Below, piece after piece: positions 1 through 5,350 of a DNA stretch of 5,350 nt; position 1 is the stretch's first letter; every line of letters begins with the position of its first letter. A model generated the notes under the pieces. It had not been told where the DNA came from, did no database searches, and saw only the letters and a program-made list of their open reading frames with translations. A program made the translations under genes and the position numbers. Source of the DNA: Allobosea sp. (GTDB taxonomy: Bacteria; Pseudomonadota; Alphaproteobacteria; Rhizobiales; Beijerinckiaceae); contig JAKFWE010000401.1 in NCBI GenBank assembly GCA_021732895.1, positions 1 to 5,350 on the forward strand, given 5' to 3'.

Positions 1-25
1 TTGGCGCGACGATCAAGGACAGAGT

Positions 26-39
26 GCCGGCTTTCCGGC
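26..39. terminator. Small GC hairpin, possible end of an upstream gene
   Basis: GCCGG, a CTTT loop and CCGGC form a perfect 5-bp hairpin close to the window edge. This is the kind of short GC hairpin often found after genes in high-GC alphaproteobacteria. No T-run follows, and the gene it would serve lies outside the window. In the frame starting at base 2 there are 16 open codons and then a TAA at 50-52; these could be the tail of an upstream gene (zapA is common before 6S RNA in this group), but the residues are not recognisable, so no CDS is called. Confidence 0.25.
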
Positions 40-41
40 CG

Positions 42-84
42 CCCATCCCTAACCCTTCCCCACCGCAAGAGCGGGGGGAAGGGG
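42..84. repeat. C-rich/G-rich palindromic intergenic repeat unit
   Basis: CCCTTCCCC (53-61) pairs perfectly with GGGGAAGGG (75-83). Inside it, CCGC (63-66) pairs with GCGG (71-74) around an AAGA loop, leaving A62 as the only bulge, so the stem has 13 bp. The flank (CCCTAACCC) and the GCAAG-like loop resemble dispersed intergenic repeats that I know from Hyphomicrobiales genomes. The copy number cannot be seen from one window. It could also act as a terminator for an upstream gene, but no U-tract follows. Confidence 0.5.
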
Positions 85-159
85 ACGCGACTGGTCTTCA
101 AGCGATTGCCCTGGCCGGCTGAATCGGGACTGGCGCTTCCCTGCGCTAGCGCCTACATC

Positions 160-326
160 TGTGGTGCGGGGCTGCCTGGTGCGTGCGAGAACTGTATTCC
201 CGGGCCCATACGACTCCCCAGGGAGCTGTCCCTGACCGGGTCCCTGGACCCGGACACACGGCGCCCACCTACTTCAGTAGGTGTCCCGGGATCGAAATCT
301 TCACGGCCAAGGTGGCTCCGCACAAC
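160..326 (+). ncRNA. ssrS: 6S RNA
   Basis: 6S RNA binds the sigma-70 RNA polymerase holoenzyme by mimicking an open promoter and lowers transcription in slow growth. The fold fits. A closing stem pairs 164-172 (GTGCGGGGC) with 315-323 (GCTCCGCAC), with one G-U pair, and continues through 173-176 with 311-314 and, after small interruptions, 178-179 with 307-308 and 183-185 with 302-304. An unpaired central region follows. On its 3' side is a perfect hairpin, CACCTAC (266-272), loop TTCA, GTAGGTG (277-283). The terminal arm is capped by CCGGGTC (236-242), loop CCTG, GACCCGG (247-253). TCCCGGG (198-204) can pair with CCCGGGA (285-291) to close the inner arm. A length near 160 nt and a place directly before ygfA both match the family. 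The ends are estimated from the closing stem, and no convincing promoter was found upstream. Identification is by structure and context, not by covariance search. Confidence 0.85.
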
Positions 327-332
327 TCCGAC

Positions 333-932
333 ATGACGCTCTCCCCAAGCGACCCCGCCGGCCGAAAAGCCGCCCTGCGCGCGCAGGCGCTGGCGCGACG
401 CGACGCGCTCGCGATCGACGACAGGCTGATCTGGGACGAGGCGGTCTGCGAACGGACGCTGGCTTTGCTGGACGAAGTGGCCGCGCCGCTCCGCGACGAA
501 TCCGCATCCGTGATCGTGTCCGCCTACTGGCCGATGGGGTCGGAGGCCGACCCGCGCCCGATCCTGGAGGCGCTGCACGCGCGGGACGTCGCCCTGTGCC
601 TGCCGGCGATCGTCGACAGGCGCATGATCTTCCGGCGCTGGGCGCCATGGGAGCCGATCGCGCCCGGCGGCTTCGGGACCCTGGTTCCGGAGGCGCACCG
701 GCCCGAGGTGACGCCCACGATCGTGCTCGCGCCGCTGCTGGCCTTCGACCGGCGCGGCTACCGCATCGGCTATGGCAAGGGCTACTACGACGCCGCGCTC
801 GCTCGGCTCGGCCCCGTCGCCAGCATCGGGATCGCCTACGCCCGTCAGGAAATCGACGCCGTGCCGGACGAGCCGCACGACCGTCGGCTCGGCTGGGTCG
901 TCACCGAAAGCGAGGCGATCGCCTGCGGTTGA
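333..932 (+). CDS. ygfA: 5-formyltetrahydrofolate cyclo-ligase (5,10-methenyltetrahydrofolate synthetase)
   Basis: This cytosolic enzyme (also called Fau or MTHFS) uses ATP to turn 5-formyl-tetrahydrofolate into 5,10-methenyl-tetrahydrofolate, returning an inhibitory folate to the one-carbon pool. The 199 residues match the usual 180-200. Family signatures are in order: a basic N-terminal helix (R11, K12, R16, R22, R23), the substrate-pocket segment SAYWPMGSEADPRPI (63-77), the nucleotide/phosphate loop DRRGYRIGYGKGYYD (139-153) and the C-terminal PHDRRLGWVVTE (181-192), a variant of PHDxxLDxIVTE. The frame is open upstream of 333, but those codons lie inside the 6S RNA; the ATG at 333 gives the normal N-terminus. 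No Shine-Dalgarno sits at normal spacing: AAGGTGG (309-315) ends 17 nt before the ATG and is in the 6S closing stem. A GTG at 312 is a less likely alternative start. The ssrS-ygfA pairing is conserved in many proteobacteria and suggests co-transcription. Confidence 0.94.
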   Translation: MTLSPSDPAGRKAALRAQALARRDALAIDDRLIWDEAVCERTLALLDEVAAPLRDESASVIVSAYWPMGSEADPRPILEALHARDVALCLPAIVDRRMIFRRWAPWEPIAPGGFGTLVPEAHRPEVTPTIVLAPLLAFDRRGYRIGYGKGYYDAALARLGPVASIGIAYARQEIDAVPDEPHDRRLGWVVTESEAIACG

Positions 933-984
933 TTCGCAACCGCATTCGCGTCACGAAGGACCGGCGTCGCGCGGCGGGATTCTC

Positions 985-1812
985 ATGCGTCTTCTCTTTC
1001 TCGGCGACGTCGTCGGCCGGCCGGGCCGGATCGTGGTTCAGGAGCGGCTGCCCGCCCTGCGCACCCGCTGGAAGCTCGACTGCGTCGTGATCAACGGCGA
1101 GAACGCGGCCGGCGGTTTCGGCATCACCGAGGCGATCTGCGACGAGCTGCTGGCGGCCGGGGCCGACGCGGTGACGCTGGGCAATCATTCCTGGGACCAG
1201 CGCGAGGCGCTCGTCTTCATCGCGCGCCAGCAGCGGCTGGTGCGGCCGGCGAACTATCCGGCCGGCACGCCCGGCCGCGGGGCCGCCGTGGTCGAGGCCG
1301 CCAACGGCGCGCGCGTGCTGGTCGTCAACGTCATGGGGCGCGTGTTCATGGATGCGCTCGACGATCCCTTCGCCGCCGTCGAGCGCGAACTCGCCGCCTG
1401 TCCGCTGGGCGAGGTCGCCGATGCGGTCGTGGTCGACATCCATGCCGAGGCGACCAGCGAGAAGCAGGCGATGGGCTACTTCGTCGATGGCCGCGCCAGC
1501 CTCGTCGTCGGAACGCACACCCACACCCCGACGGCCGATACGCGCATCCTGGCCGGCGGCACGGCCTACCAGTCCGACGCCGGCATGTGCGGCGACTATG
1601 ATTCCGTGCTCGGCATGCAGAAGGACGAACCGCTGCGGCGCTTCCTGCAGAAGACGCCGGGGGCCAGGATGGAGCCGGCGGCCGGCGAAGGCTCGCTTGC
1701 CGGCGTCGCTGTCGAGATCGACGATGCGACCGGGCTCGCCCGGGCCGTCTGGCCGGTCAGGCTCGGGCCGCATCTCGGCGCGGCCGTGCCCGAGGCGTGG
1801 GAGCCGAGCTGA
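985..1812 (+). CDS. ymdB: YmdB/TIGR00282-family metallophosphoesterase
   Basis: This is a calcineurin-like dinuclear metal phosphodiesterase of the family of Bacillus YmdB and Deinococcus DR1281. Bacillus YmdB hydrolyses 2',3'-cyclic nucleotides and affects motility and biofilm gene expression; the role in alphaproteobacteria is not established. It is unrelated to the E. coli macrodomain protein also named YmdB. The 275 residues (usual about 260-280) carry all metal-site motifs: FLGDVVGRPGR (5-15, D8), VINGENAAGGFGI (35-47, N37, E39, N40), GNHSWDQ (66-72, N67, H68), DIHAEATSEKQAMGY (151-165, H153) and GTHTHTPTAD (176-185, H178, H180). No signal peptide or membrane segment is seen. The ATG at 985 puts MRLLFLGD at the N-terminus as in homologues; codons upstream in this frame overlap ygfA. 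Only a weak GGCGGGA (972-978) precedes it. It starts 52 bp after ygfA on the same strand, so one operon is likely. Confidence 0.93.
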   Translation: MRLLFLGDVVGRPGRIVVQERLPALRTRWKLDCVVINGENAAGGFGITEAICDELLAAGADAVTLGNHSWDQREALVFIARQQRLVRPANYPAGTPGRGAAVVEAANGARVLVVNVMGRVFMDALDDPFAAVERELAACPLGEVADAVVVDIHAEATSEKQAMGYFVDGRASLVVGTHTHTPTADTRILAGGTAYQSDAGMCGDYDSVLGMQKDEPLRRFLQKTPGARMEPAAGEGSLAGVAVEIDDATGLARAVWPVRLGPHLGAAVPEAWEPS

Positions 1813-1828
1813 TCGCAGCCATCGGCTC
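1801..1828. terminator. Hairpin at the convergent ymdB / chemoreceptor ends
   Basis: GAGCCGAGCTG (1801-1811), loop ATCG (1812-1815), CAGC (1816-1819), a CA bulge, then TCGGCTC (1822-1828) make an 11-bp stem with one bulge. It includes the ymdB stop codon (TGA 1810-1812) and ends five bases before the last base of the convergent chemoreceptor gene. Its placement in a 20-bp convergent gap suggests a bidirectional terminator. There is no T-run on either side, so termination is an inference from structure and position. Confidence 0.45.
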
Positions 1829-1832
1829 GCCC

Positions 1833-3236
1833 TCAGGCGGCGCGACTCTGCAGCATCAGATGGTCGAAGGCCTCGGTCAGGGAGGAGGCCTGCCGGGCCA
1901 GCGTCTCCGCGACGCTCAGCACCTCGGCGACATCGGCGCCGGCGGCCTGGGCCAGATCGCTGACGCCGCAGATCGTCTGCGCCAGCTCCTGCGTGCCCAG
2001 CGCCGCGAGACTGACGCTGCGGGCGATCTCATGGGTCGCCGCGCGCTGCTCGTCGATGCCGCCTGCGATCGTCATGGCTGTCTGGTCCATCTGGCCGACG
2101 AAGGCGACGATGCTCTCGATCGCGGCCACGGCCTCGCGCGTCGCCGCCTGCATCGCCGGCACCTGGGCGGCGATCTCGTCGGTCGCCCGCCCGGTGCGGG
2201 CGGAAAGCTGCTTGACCTCGTGGGCGACGACGGCGAAGCCGCGCCCGGCCTCGCCGGCGCGGGCGGCCTCGATCGTGGCGTTCAGCGCCAGCATGCTGGT
2301 CTGCCCGGCGATGGCGCGGATGCTTTCGACGATCGAGCCGATCGTCTCGGCGGCGCGGGCGAGGCTCTTGACGATGGCGTCGGTCCGGTTCGCGGCGGCG
2401 CTGGCGTCATGGGCCATGGTCGCCGCCCGGGCCATCTCGGCAGAGACATGGTTGAGCGAAATCGACAGCTCCTCCGCGGCCCCGGCGACGTTCTGGACGT
2501 TGAGCGAGGCTTCGTCGGAGGCGTGCGCGGCGACGACCGCCTGCTGCCCGGTGTCCTTGACGACGTGGTTCATCGCCCGGGCGAGACTCTCCACCGAGGT
2601 CGCGCCGGCGTTGACCGCTCCGACGACCGATCGCACGGTGACCGCGAACGCCTCGATCTCGCGCCGCGTCCGCTCGCGGCTGTCGCGCTGCACCTTTTCG
2701 TAGGTTTCGAGCAGCAGTTCGAGGTCGAGCTGGGCCGCCTTGTTGAGGGCGGCGCGCGTCGCGATGCGCAGGCTGAACTCCTTGCGCCGCCAGAAGCCGC
2801 CGAGCTTCTGCAACGTGTCCCGATCGAGGCCGAGCTCCTTGCCGATCCGGTTGTTGACGATGGCGTGGCAGATCGCGACTGCGTAGGCCGGCACGCCATG
2901 GGCGTTGAAGGCGGTGGCGAGGCGGTGCGCCGATTCCAGATAGCCGTCGCCCATGTCGCCGGACGCCAGCCTGACCCAGTGCTCGAGCCGCAGGGCCTGC
3001 ACTTCCGGAACCTTGAAGGCGCGGCCGGCCTCGGGCCACGGGTCGAATTGCGGATGCATCTCGACGAGCAGCGCGGGCAGCCGCTCGCGCGCGAAGGCGC
3101 CCTGCCGGCGCAGCAGAGCGAGGTCTCCCGGGCCGATCTGGAACGCGGCGAAGCGCAGTTCCTGTTCCGCGATGGCGGTGCTGGACACGGTTGCCAATTG
3201 GTCCGGTTGGGCGCCCGAAAGGCGCGTGGCGCTCAT
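1833..3236 (-). CDS. Soluble methyl-accepting chemotaxis protein with protoglobin-like sensor domain
   Basis: This is a cytoplasmic chemoreceptor that would pass a sensed signal to CheA/CheW. The 467 residues contain no membrane segment. Residues about 25-160 resemble the globin-coupled sensor (protoglobin) domain: a hydrophobic-rich N-terminal helix with LALLRRQGAFARERLPALL (39-57), then LEHWVRLASGDMGDGYLES (84-102), matching the family pattern HW..l.sG.fd..Y..s. A linker with TYEKVQRDSRERTR (178-191) leads into the coiled-coil signalling domain (about 200-463). The hairpin tip is clear: IAGQTSMLALNATIEAARAG (309-328) followed by EAGRGFAVVAHEVKQL (329-344). No C-terminal CheR/CheB-tethering NWETF-like pentapeptide is present. 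The ATG at 3236 is chosen because the frame upstream runs into yebC's 5' end and holds no conserved domain. The proximal haem histidine seems absent (see findings), so oxygen sensing cannot be assumed. It is convergent to ymdB and divergent from yebC; no chemotaxis genes are adjacent. Confidence 0.92.
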   Translation of the reverse strand: MSATRLSGAQPDQLATVSSTAIAEQELRFAAFQIGPGDLALLRRQGAFARERLPALLVEMHPQFDPWPEAGRAFKVPEVQALRLEHWVRLASGDMGDGYLESAHRLATAFNAHGVPAYAVAICHAIVNNRIGKELGLDRDTLQKLGGFWRRKEFSLRIATRAALNKAAQLDLELLLETYEKVQRDSRERTRREIEAFAVTVRSVVGAVNAGATSVESLARAMNHVVKDTGQQAVVAAHASDEASLNVQNVAGAAEELSISLNHVSAEMARAATMAHDASAAANRTDAIVKSLARAAETIGSIVESIRAIAGQTSMLALNATIEAARAGEAGRGFAVVAHEVKQLSARTGRATDEIAAQVPAMQAATREAVAAIESIVAFVGQMDQTAMTIAGGIDEQRAATHEIARSVSLAALGTQELAQTICGVSDLAQAAGADVAEVLSVAETLARQASSLTEAFDHLMLQSRAA

Positions 3237-3356
3237 CGTCTTGGACCGAACTTTGGTCTGCGGCGGGAAAGAATGCCTTAACGTCGCGTCCCGTGCCGGG
3301 AGAACCAGCGAGATCGTGATTTCAGAACGGCATCCGCGCATGCCTGCCGGCAGCGC

Positions 3357-3386
3357 TTGCTTGGTCTGGAAATCGCCGCCTATAAC
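3357..3386 (+). promoter_or_regulatory. Candidate sigma-70-type promoter for yebC
   Basis: TTGCTT (3357-3362, preceded by C as in alphaproteobacterial CTTG-type -35 elements) and TATAAC (3381-3386) are separated by 18 bp. The predicted start near 3392 gives a leader of about 60 nt before yebC. TATAAC is conspicuous in this GC-rich spacer. The rest of the 3237-3451 divergent spacer shows only a short dyad, GACC-N7-GGTC at 3244-3258, just upstream of the chemoreceptor start; no clear chemoreceptor promoter was found. Confidence 0.5.
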
Positions 3387-3435
3387 GCCGAAACGACCGG
3401 AGCGGCGCGCCCGGCCGCGGGCGCAGTCGCATGGC

Positions 3436-3440
3436 GGAGG
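3436..3440 (+). promoter_or_regulatory. Ribosome binding site that sets the yebC start
   Basis: GGAGG lies 11 nt before the ATG at 3452. It overlaps the codons of the alternative in-frame ATG at 3431, so it can serve only the 3452 start, which also gives the conserved MAGHSQFKN N-terminus. The spacing is slightly long but usable. Confidence 0.65.
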
Positions 3441-3451
3441 CTTCAACATCC

Positions 3452-4201
3452 ATGGCCGGGCATTCCCAGTTCAAGAACATCATGCACCGCAAGGGCAAGC
3501 AGGACGCGGTGCGCGCCAAGCTCTTCTCGAAGCTCGGGCGCGAGATCACCGTGGCCGCCAAGATGGGCATGCCCGACCCTGCGATGAATCCGCGCCTGCG
3601 CATGGCGGTTCTGGCCGCGCGCGCCGAGAACATGCCCAAGGACAACATCCAGCGCGCGATCAACAAGGCGGCCGGCGGCGATGGCGACAATTACGACGAG
3701 GTCCGCTACGAGGGCTATGGGCCGGGCGGGGCCGCCGTCATCGTCGAGGCGCTGACCGACAACCGCAACCGCACCGCCTCGGCCGTGCGCTCCTACTTCA
3801 CCAAGGCGGGCGGGGCGATGGGCGAGAGCAACTCGGTCTCGTTCATGTTCTCCCGCGTCGGCGAAATCAGCTATCCGCCGCAGGCCGGCGACGCTGATGC
3901 GGTGATGGAGGCCGCCATCGAGGCCGGCGCCGACGACGTGATCAGCGACGAGAACGGCCACACCATCCTGTGCGACTTCGACGCGCTGAACGAGGTCTCG
4001 AAGGCGCTGGAGGCGTCGCTGGGCGCGCCGGCTTCCGCCAAGCCGGTCTGGCGGCCCTCGACCAGCGCACCGCTGGACGAGGAGAAGGCCGCCTCGATGA
4101 TGCGGCTGATGGAGGCGCTCGACAATGACGACGACGTCCAGAACGTCTTCGCCAATTTCGAGATCGCTGAGGAGGTGATGGCGAAGCTCGGGGCGGCGTA
4201 A
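3452..4201 (+). CDS. yebC: YebC/TACO1-family protein (DUF28)
   Basis: YebC proteins were long annotated as transcriptional regulators. Work on the family and its mitochondrial relative TACO1 points to a ribosome-associated role in translation, including of proline-rich stretches; either role is family knowledge and not visible here. The 249 residues are the usual full length. Conserved features are the N-terminus MAGHSQFKNIMHRKGKQD (1-18), the first-domain segment NMPKDNIQRAINKA (60-73), then YEGYGPGG (87-94), DNRNRTASAVRSYFTKAGG (103-121) and FMFSRVGEI (131-139). The C-terminus is acidic with DNDDDVQNVFANFEI (224-238), typical of the family. The ATG at 3431 would add seven atypical residues and is rejected in favour of 3452. 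yebC is often followed by ruvC; here the TSUP gene on the opposite strand lies between them. Confidence 0.97.
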   Translation: MAGHSQFKNIMHRKGKQDAVRAKLFSKLGREITVAAKMGMPDPAMNPRLRMAVLAARAENMPKDNIQRAINKAAGGDGDNYDEVRYEGYGPGGAAVIVEALTDNRNRTASAVRSYFTKAGGAMGESNSVSFMFSRVGEISYPPQAGDADAVMEAAIEAGADDVISDENGHTILCDFDALNEVSKALEASLGAPASAKPVWRPSTSAPLDEEKAASMMRLMEALDNDDDVQNVFANFEIAEEVMAKLGAA

Positions 4202-4212
4202 GGTTCGATTGC

Positions 4213-4227
4213 GCGAAGATGTTTCGC
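4213..4227. terminator. Weak hairpin between convergent yebC and TSUP gene
   Basis: GCGAA (4213-4217), a 5-nt loop and TTCGC (4223-4227) form a short stem in the 25-bp gap between the yebC stop and the last codon of the convergent TSUP gene. The stem is only 5 bp and no T-run follows, so this rests mostly on position. Confidence 0.25.
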
Positions 4228-5006
4228 TACCGCCCGATCAGCCCGTCCCACAAAGGCAGGCTGACGACGGCGCTCAGGAAGATCACCAGATAGGCGATGC
4301 GGCGGAAGCCGGCCTCGGAGGCGAGGCGAAAGCCCTGCGTGCCCGCCCACAGCCCCGCGCCGTAGATCGCAAAAAGCGGCAGCGCCATCAGCAGGGCGGC
4401 CGGGGTCAGGATGCCGGCGAGCCAGAGCGAGGCGCCCGTGATCGCGGTGGCGAGGCCGAAATAGGCCTGCAGATTGGCGCGCGTGCGGTGGCGGTCGTTC
4501 CGCTGCGCGCCGAGCCAGAACACCGCAAGCGGCATGCCGCCGATGCTGGCGAGCCCGCTGCACAGGCCCGACAGCGCGCCCACGCCCAGTTACAGCGGAA
4601 GTCCGGGCCGGCCCTGATAGCGCCAGCCCGAGGCCATCAGGGCGACGGCGCCGAGAACGAGCCCGGCCAGCAGCCAGCGCATCGTCTGCCGATCGAGCCA
4701 GAGCAGCAGCCAGAGCCCGATCGGCAAGGTCAGGGTCGCGGCGACCAGCAGCGGCACGACCTCGCGCCAGTCCGCCCGCCGGGCCGAGCGGGCCGCCAGC
4801 GGCAGCGCGAAAGGCGCGTCGATCACCCAGATCAGCGCCAGCGCCGCGACGGGGCCGATGACGATGCTGGCGAGCGGCATGAAAACCATGGCGAAGCCGA
4901 AGCCGGTGAAGCCGCGGACCAGCCCGCCGAGCAGCGTCGCCAGCGTCAGGATCGCGAGCCCCGAGGAGGGCAGTGCGGGAAACAGGGTCGCGAGCAGCTC
5001 GGTCAT
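4227..5006 (-). pseudogene. TauE/SafE (TSUP) family membrane transporter, interrupted by an in-frame stop
   Basis: TSUP proteins are inner-membrane carriers with two repeats of about four helices, often linked to export of sulfite, sulfonates or other organic anions; the substrate here is unknown. The ATG at 5006 opens 138 codons, TAA occurs at 4592-4590, and the same frame continues for 120 codons to TAG at 4229-4227. Without the internal stop it would encode about 259 residues, the normal family length. The first half has the family motif GGLVRGFTGFGFAMVFMPL (27-45) and about four hydrophobic helices. The second half opens with the matching repeat motif GALSGLCSGLASIGGMPLAV and has further hydrophobic stretches, including ILTPAALLMALPLFAIYGAG and IAYLVIFLSAVVSLPL. 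Homology continues on both sides of the stop with no frame change, so a single nonsense substitution or a sequencing error explains it best. A GTG at 4583 could start the second half alone, but half a TSUP protein is unlikely to work. No Shine-Dalgarno is evident before 5006. Confidence 0.82.
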
Positions 5007-5179
5007 CGGCCGGGGTCAACGGGAGGCGTCCTGCCGCAACAACATCCGCCCGCCCGCCCGGGCAAGACCTGTCCCGGGATGAGCGCGATGCGCTGCGATC
5101 ATCAATCCCCGGGGCCAGCATGATTTCCTGGCGATGCGCATGGAACAAAGCGGGTCCATGCACTAGGCTTCCGGTCCAC
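5007..5179. other. Divergent TSUP/ruvC intergenic spacer
   Basis: This 173-bp spacer separates the TSUP start from the ruvC start and should hold both promoters. CCCGGG occurs twice (5057-5062 and 5073-5078), giving an inverted repeat with a 10-nt loop, and an 8-bp palindrome CCCCGGGG lies at 5107-5114. These could be remnants of a GC-rich palindromic repeat. No convincing -35/-10 pair was recognised for either gene. Confidence 0.4.
5138..5161. promoter_or_regulatory. Imperfect dyad upstream of ruvC
   Basis: GCATGGAAC (5138-5146) and GGTCCATGC (5153-5161) are inverted copies with one mismatch (A5145 against G5154) around AAAGCG. The outer seven base pairs are perfect. The dyad ends 18 bp before the ruvC ATG, where an operator or a leader hairpin could act. 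It holds GAAC-N7-GTCC, which is close to but does not match the alphaproteobacterial LexA direct repeat GTTC-N7-GTTC. Function is unknown. Confidence 0.4.
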
Positions 5180-5350
5180 ATGCATCCTGCGATTCGCATC
5201 CTCGGGCTCGATCCCGGCCTCCGGAAGACCGGCTGGGGCATCATCGTCGCCGAAGGCAGCAAGCTCGGCTTCGTCGCCTGCGGCTGCGTCGAGAGCGATG
5301 CGGCGCTGAGCCTGGCCAAGCGGCTGCGGCAATTGCATGAGGGCCTGAGC
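5180..5350 (+). CDS. ruvC: Crossover junction endodeoxyribonuclease RuvC (5' part, runs off the window)
   Basis: RuvC resolves Holliday junctions by symmetric nicking, working with the RuvAB branch-migration motor in recombinational repair. The 57 visible codons match the start of the family: RILGLDPGLRKTGWGII (6-22), where D11 corresponds to the first catalytic aspartate (Asp7 in E. coli), then a beta strand (FVACGCVES, 31-39) and a helix (SLAKRLRQLHEGL, 44-56), the usual start of the RNase H-like fold. The remaining catalytic acidic residues lie beyond the window. The ATG at 5180 leaves a normal short N-terminal lead; only a weak AGG precedes it, with no strong Shine-Dalgarno. The yebC-ruvC proximity supports the call, and ruvA and ruvB are expected downstream. 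Confidence 0.96.
   Translation, partial: MHPAIRILGLDPGLRKTGWGIIVAEGSKLGFVACGCVESDAALSLAKRLRQLHEGLS

Noticed and set aside
153..158. -10 element (CTACAT) for 6S RNA with a start near 164
   Set aside because: The position would suit the start of the closing stem, but the match to the consensus is poor and no matching -35 is found 17 bp upstream.
183..332. Upstream extension of ygfA to the ATG at 183
   Set aside because: Those codons lie inside the 6S RNA structure and the residues do not resemble the family N-terminus.
1..336. 111-codon open frame from TTG at base 1
   Set aside because: It runs through the palindromic repeat and the 6S RNA, shows no recognisable domain, and TTG at the first base is only the window edge.
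1797..3281. 494-codon open frame on the + strand opposite the chemoreceptor
   Set aside because: It is the antisense shadow of a high-GC gene: the composition is rich in Arg, Gly, Asp and Ala with no domain, and it also runs over the ymdB end. The minus-strand frame has clear chemoreceptor motifs.
3237..3449. N-terminal extension of the chemoreceptor to an ATG at 3449
   Set aside because: The 71 extra residues show no domain, cover the yebC promoter candidate and ribosome binding site, and nearly reach the yebC start; the ATG at 3236 fits better.
5057..5078. CCCGGG inverted repeat as a terminator or CRISPR-like unit
   Set aside because: It is one short pair in a GC-rich spacer, has no regular repetition and no T-run, and lies at gene starts instead of ends.
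5143..5157. LexA (SOS) box before ruvC
   Set aside because: GAAC-N7-GTCC does not match the alphaproteobacterial GTTC-N7-GTTC direct repeat; it is kept only as part of an unassigned dyad.
3871..5319. 482-codon open frame on the minus strand across yebC, TSUP and ruvC
   Set aside because: It overlaps three recognised genes in other frames and its product is Arg/Ala/Pro-rich low-complexity sequence, typical of shadow frames at high GC.

Overview
The window looks like the chromosome of a high-GC alphaproteobacterium, most likely of the order Hyphomicrobiales (Rhizobiales; a Bosea/Bradyrhizobium/Methylobacterium-like lineage). This rests on the strong G/C bias at third codon positions, on a 6S RNA of alphaproteobacterial shape directly before the 5-formyltetrahydrofolate cyclo-ligase gene, on the order 6S RNA - ygfA - ymdB family - yebC - ruvC, and on a cytoplasmic globin-coupled-type chemoreceptor. 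The genus is an inference from style and gene order, not from a database match.

Layout. Positions 1-160 are intergenic: two hairpins, one inside a C/G-rich dispersed-repeat-like unit, and no gene that can be assigned. Positions 160-326 fold as 6S RNA (ssrS). Close behind it on the + strand lie ygfA (333-932) and a YmdB/TIGR00282 phosphodiesterase (985-1812), probably one transcription unit. A hairpin over the ymdB stop codon separates this unit from a convergent minus-strand soluble methyl-accepting chemotaxis protein with an N-terminal protoglobin-like domain (1833-3236). A 215-bp divergent spacer carrying a good sigma-70-type promoter candidate leads to yebC (3452-4201, +). Convergent to yebC is a minus-strand TauE/SafE (TSUP) membrane transporter gene (4227-5006) that an in-frame TAA splits into two halves. 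After a 173-bp spacer with a 24-bp imperfect dyad, ruvC begins at 5180 on the + strand and runs off the window.

How the parts relate. The + strand genes are housekeeping: global transcription control (6S RNA), folate salvage (ygfA), cyclic-nucleotide/RNA-linked signalling (ymdB family), translation support (yebC) and Holliday-junction resolution (ruvC, presumably followed by ruvA and ruvB outside the window). The two minus-strand genes, chemoreceptor and TSUP transporter, are accessory genes set between them.

I found no new multi-gene system. The points most worth checking are the nonsense codon in the otherwise intact TSUP gene, the apparent loss of the proximal haem histidine in the chemoreceptor's globin-like domain, and the very tight junction between 6S RNA and the ygfA start.
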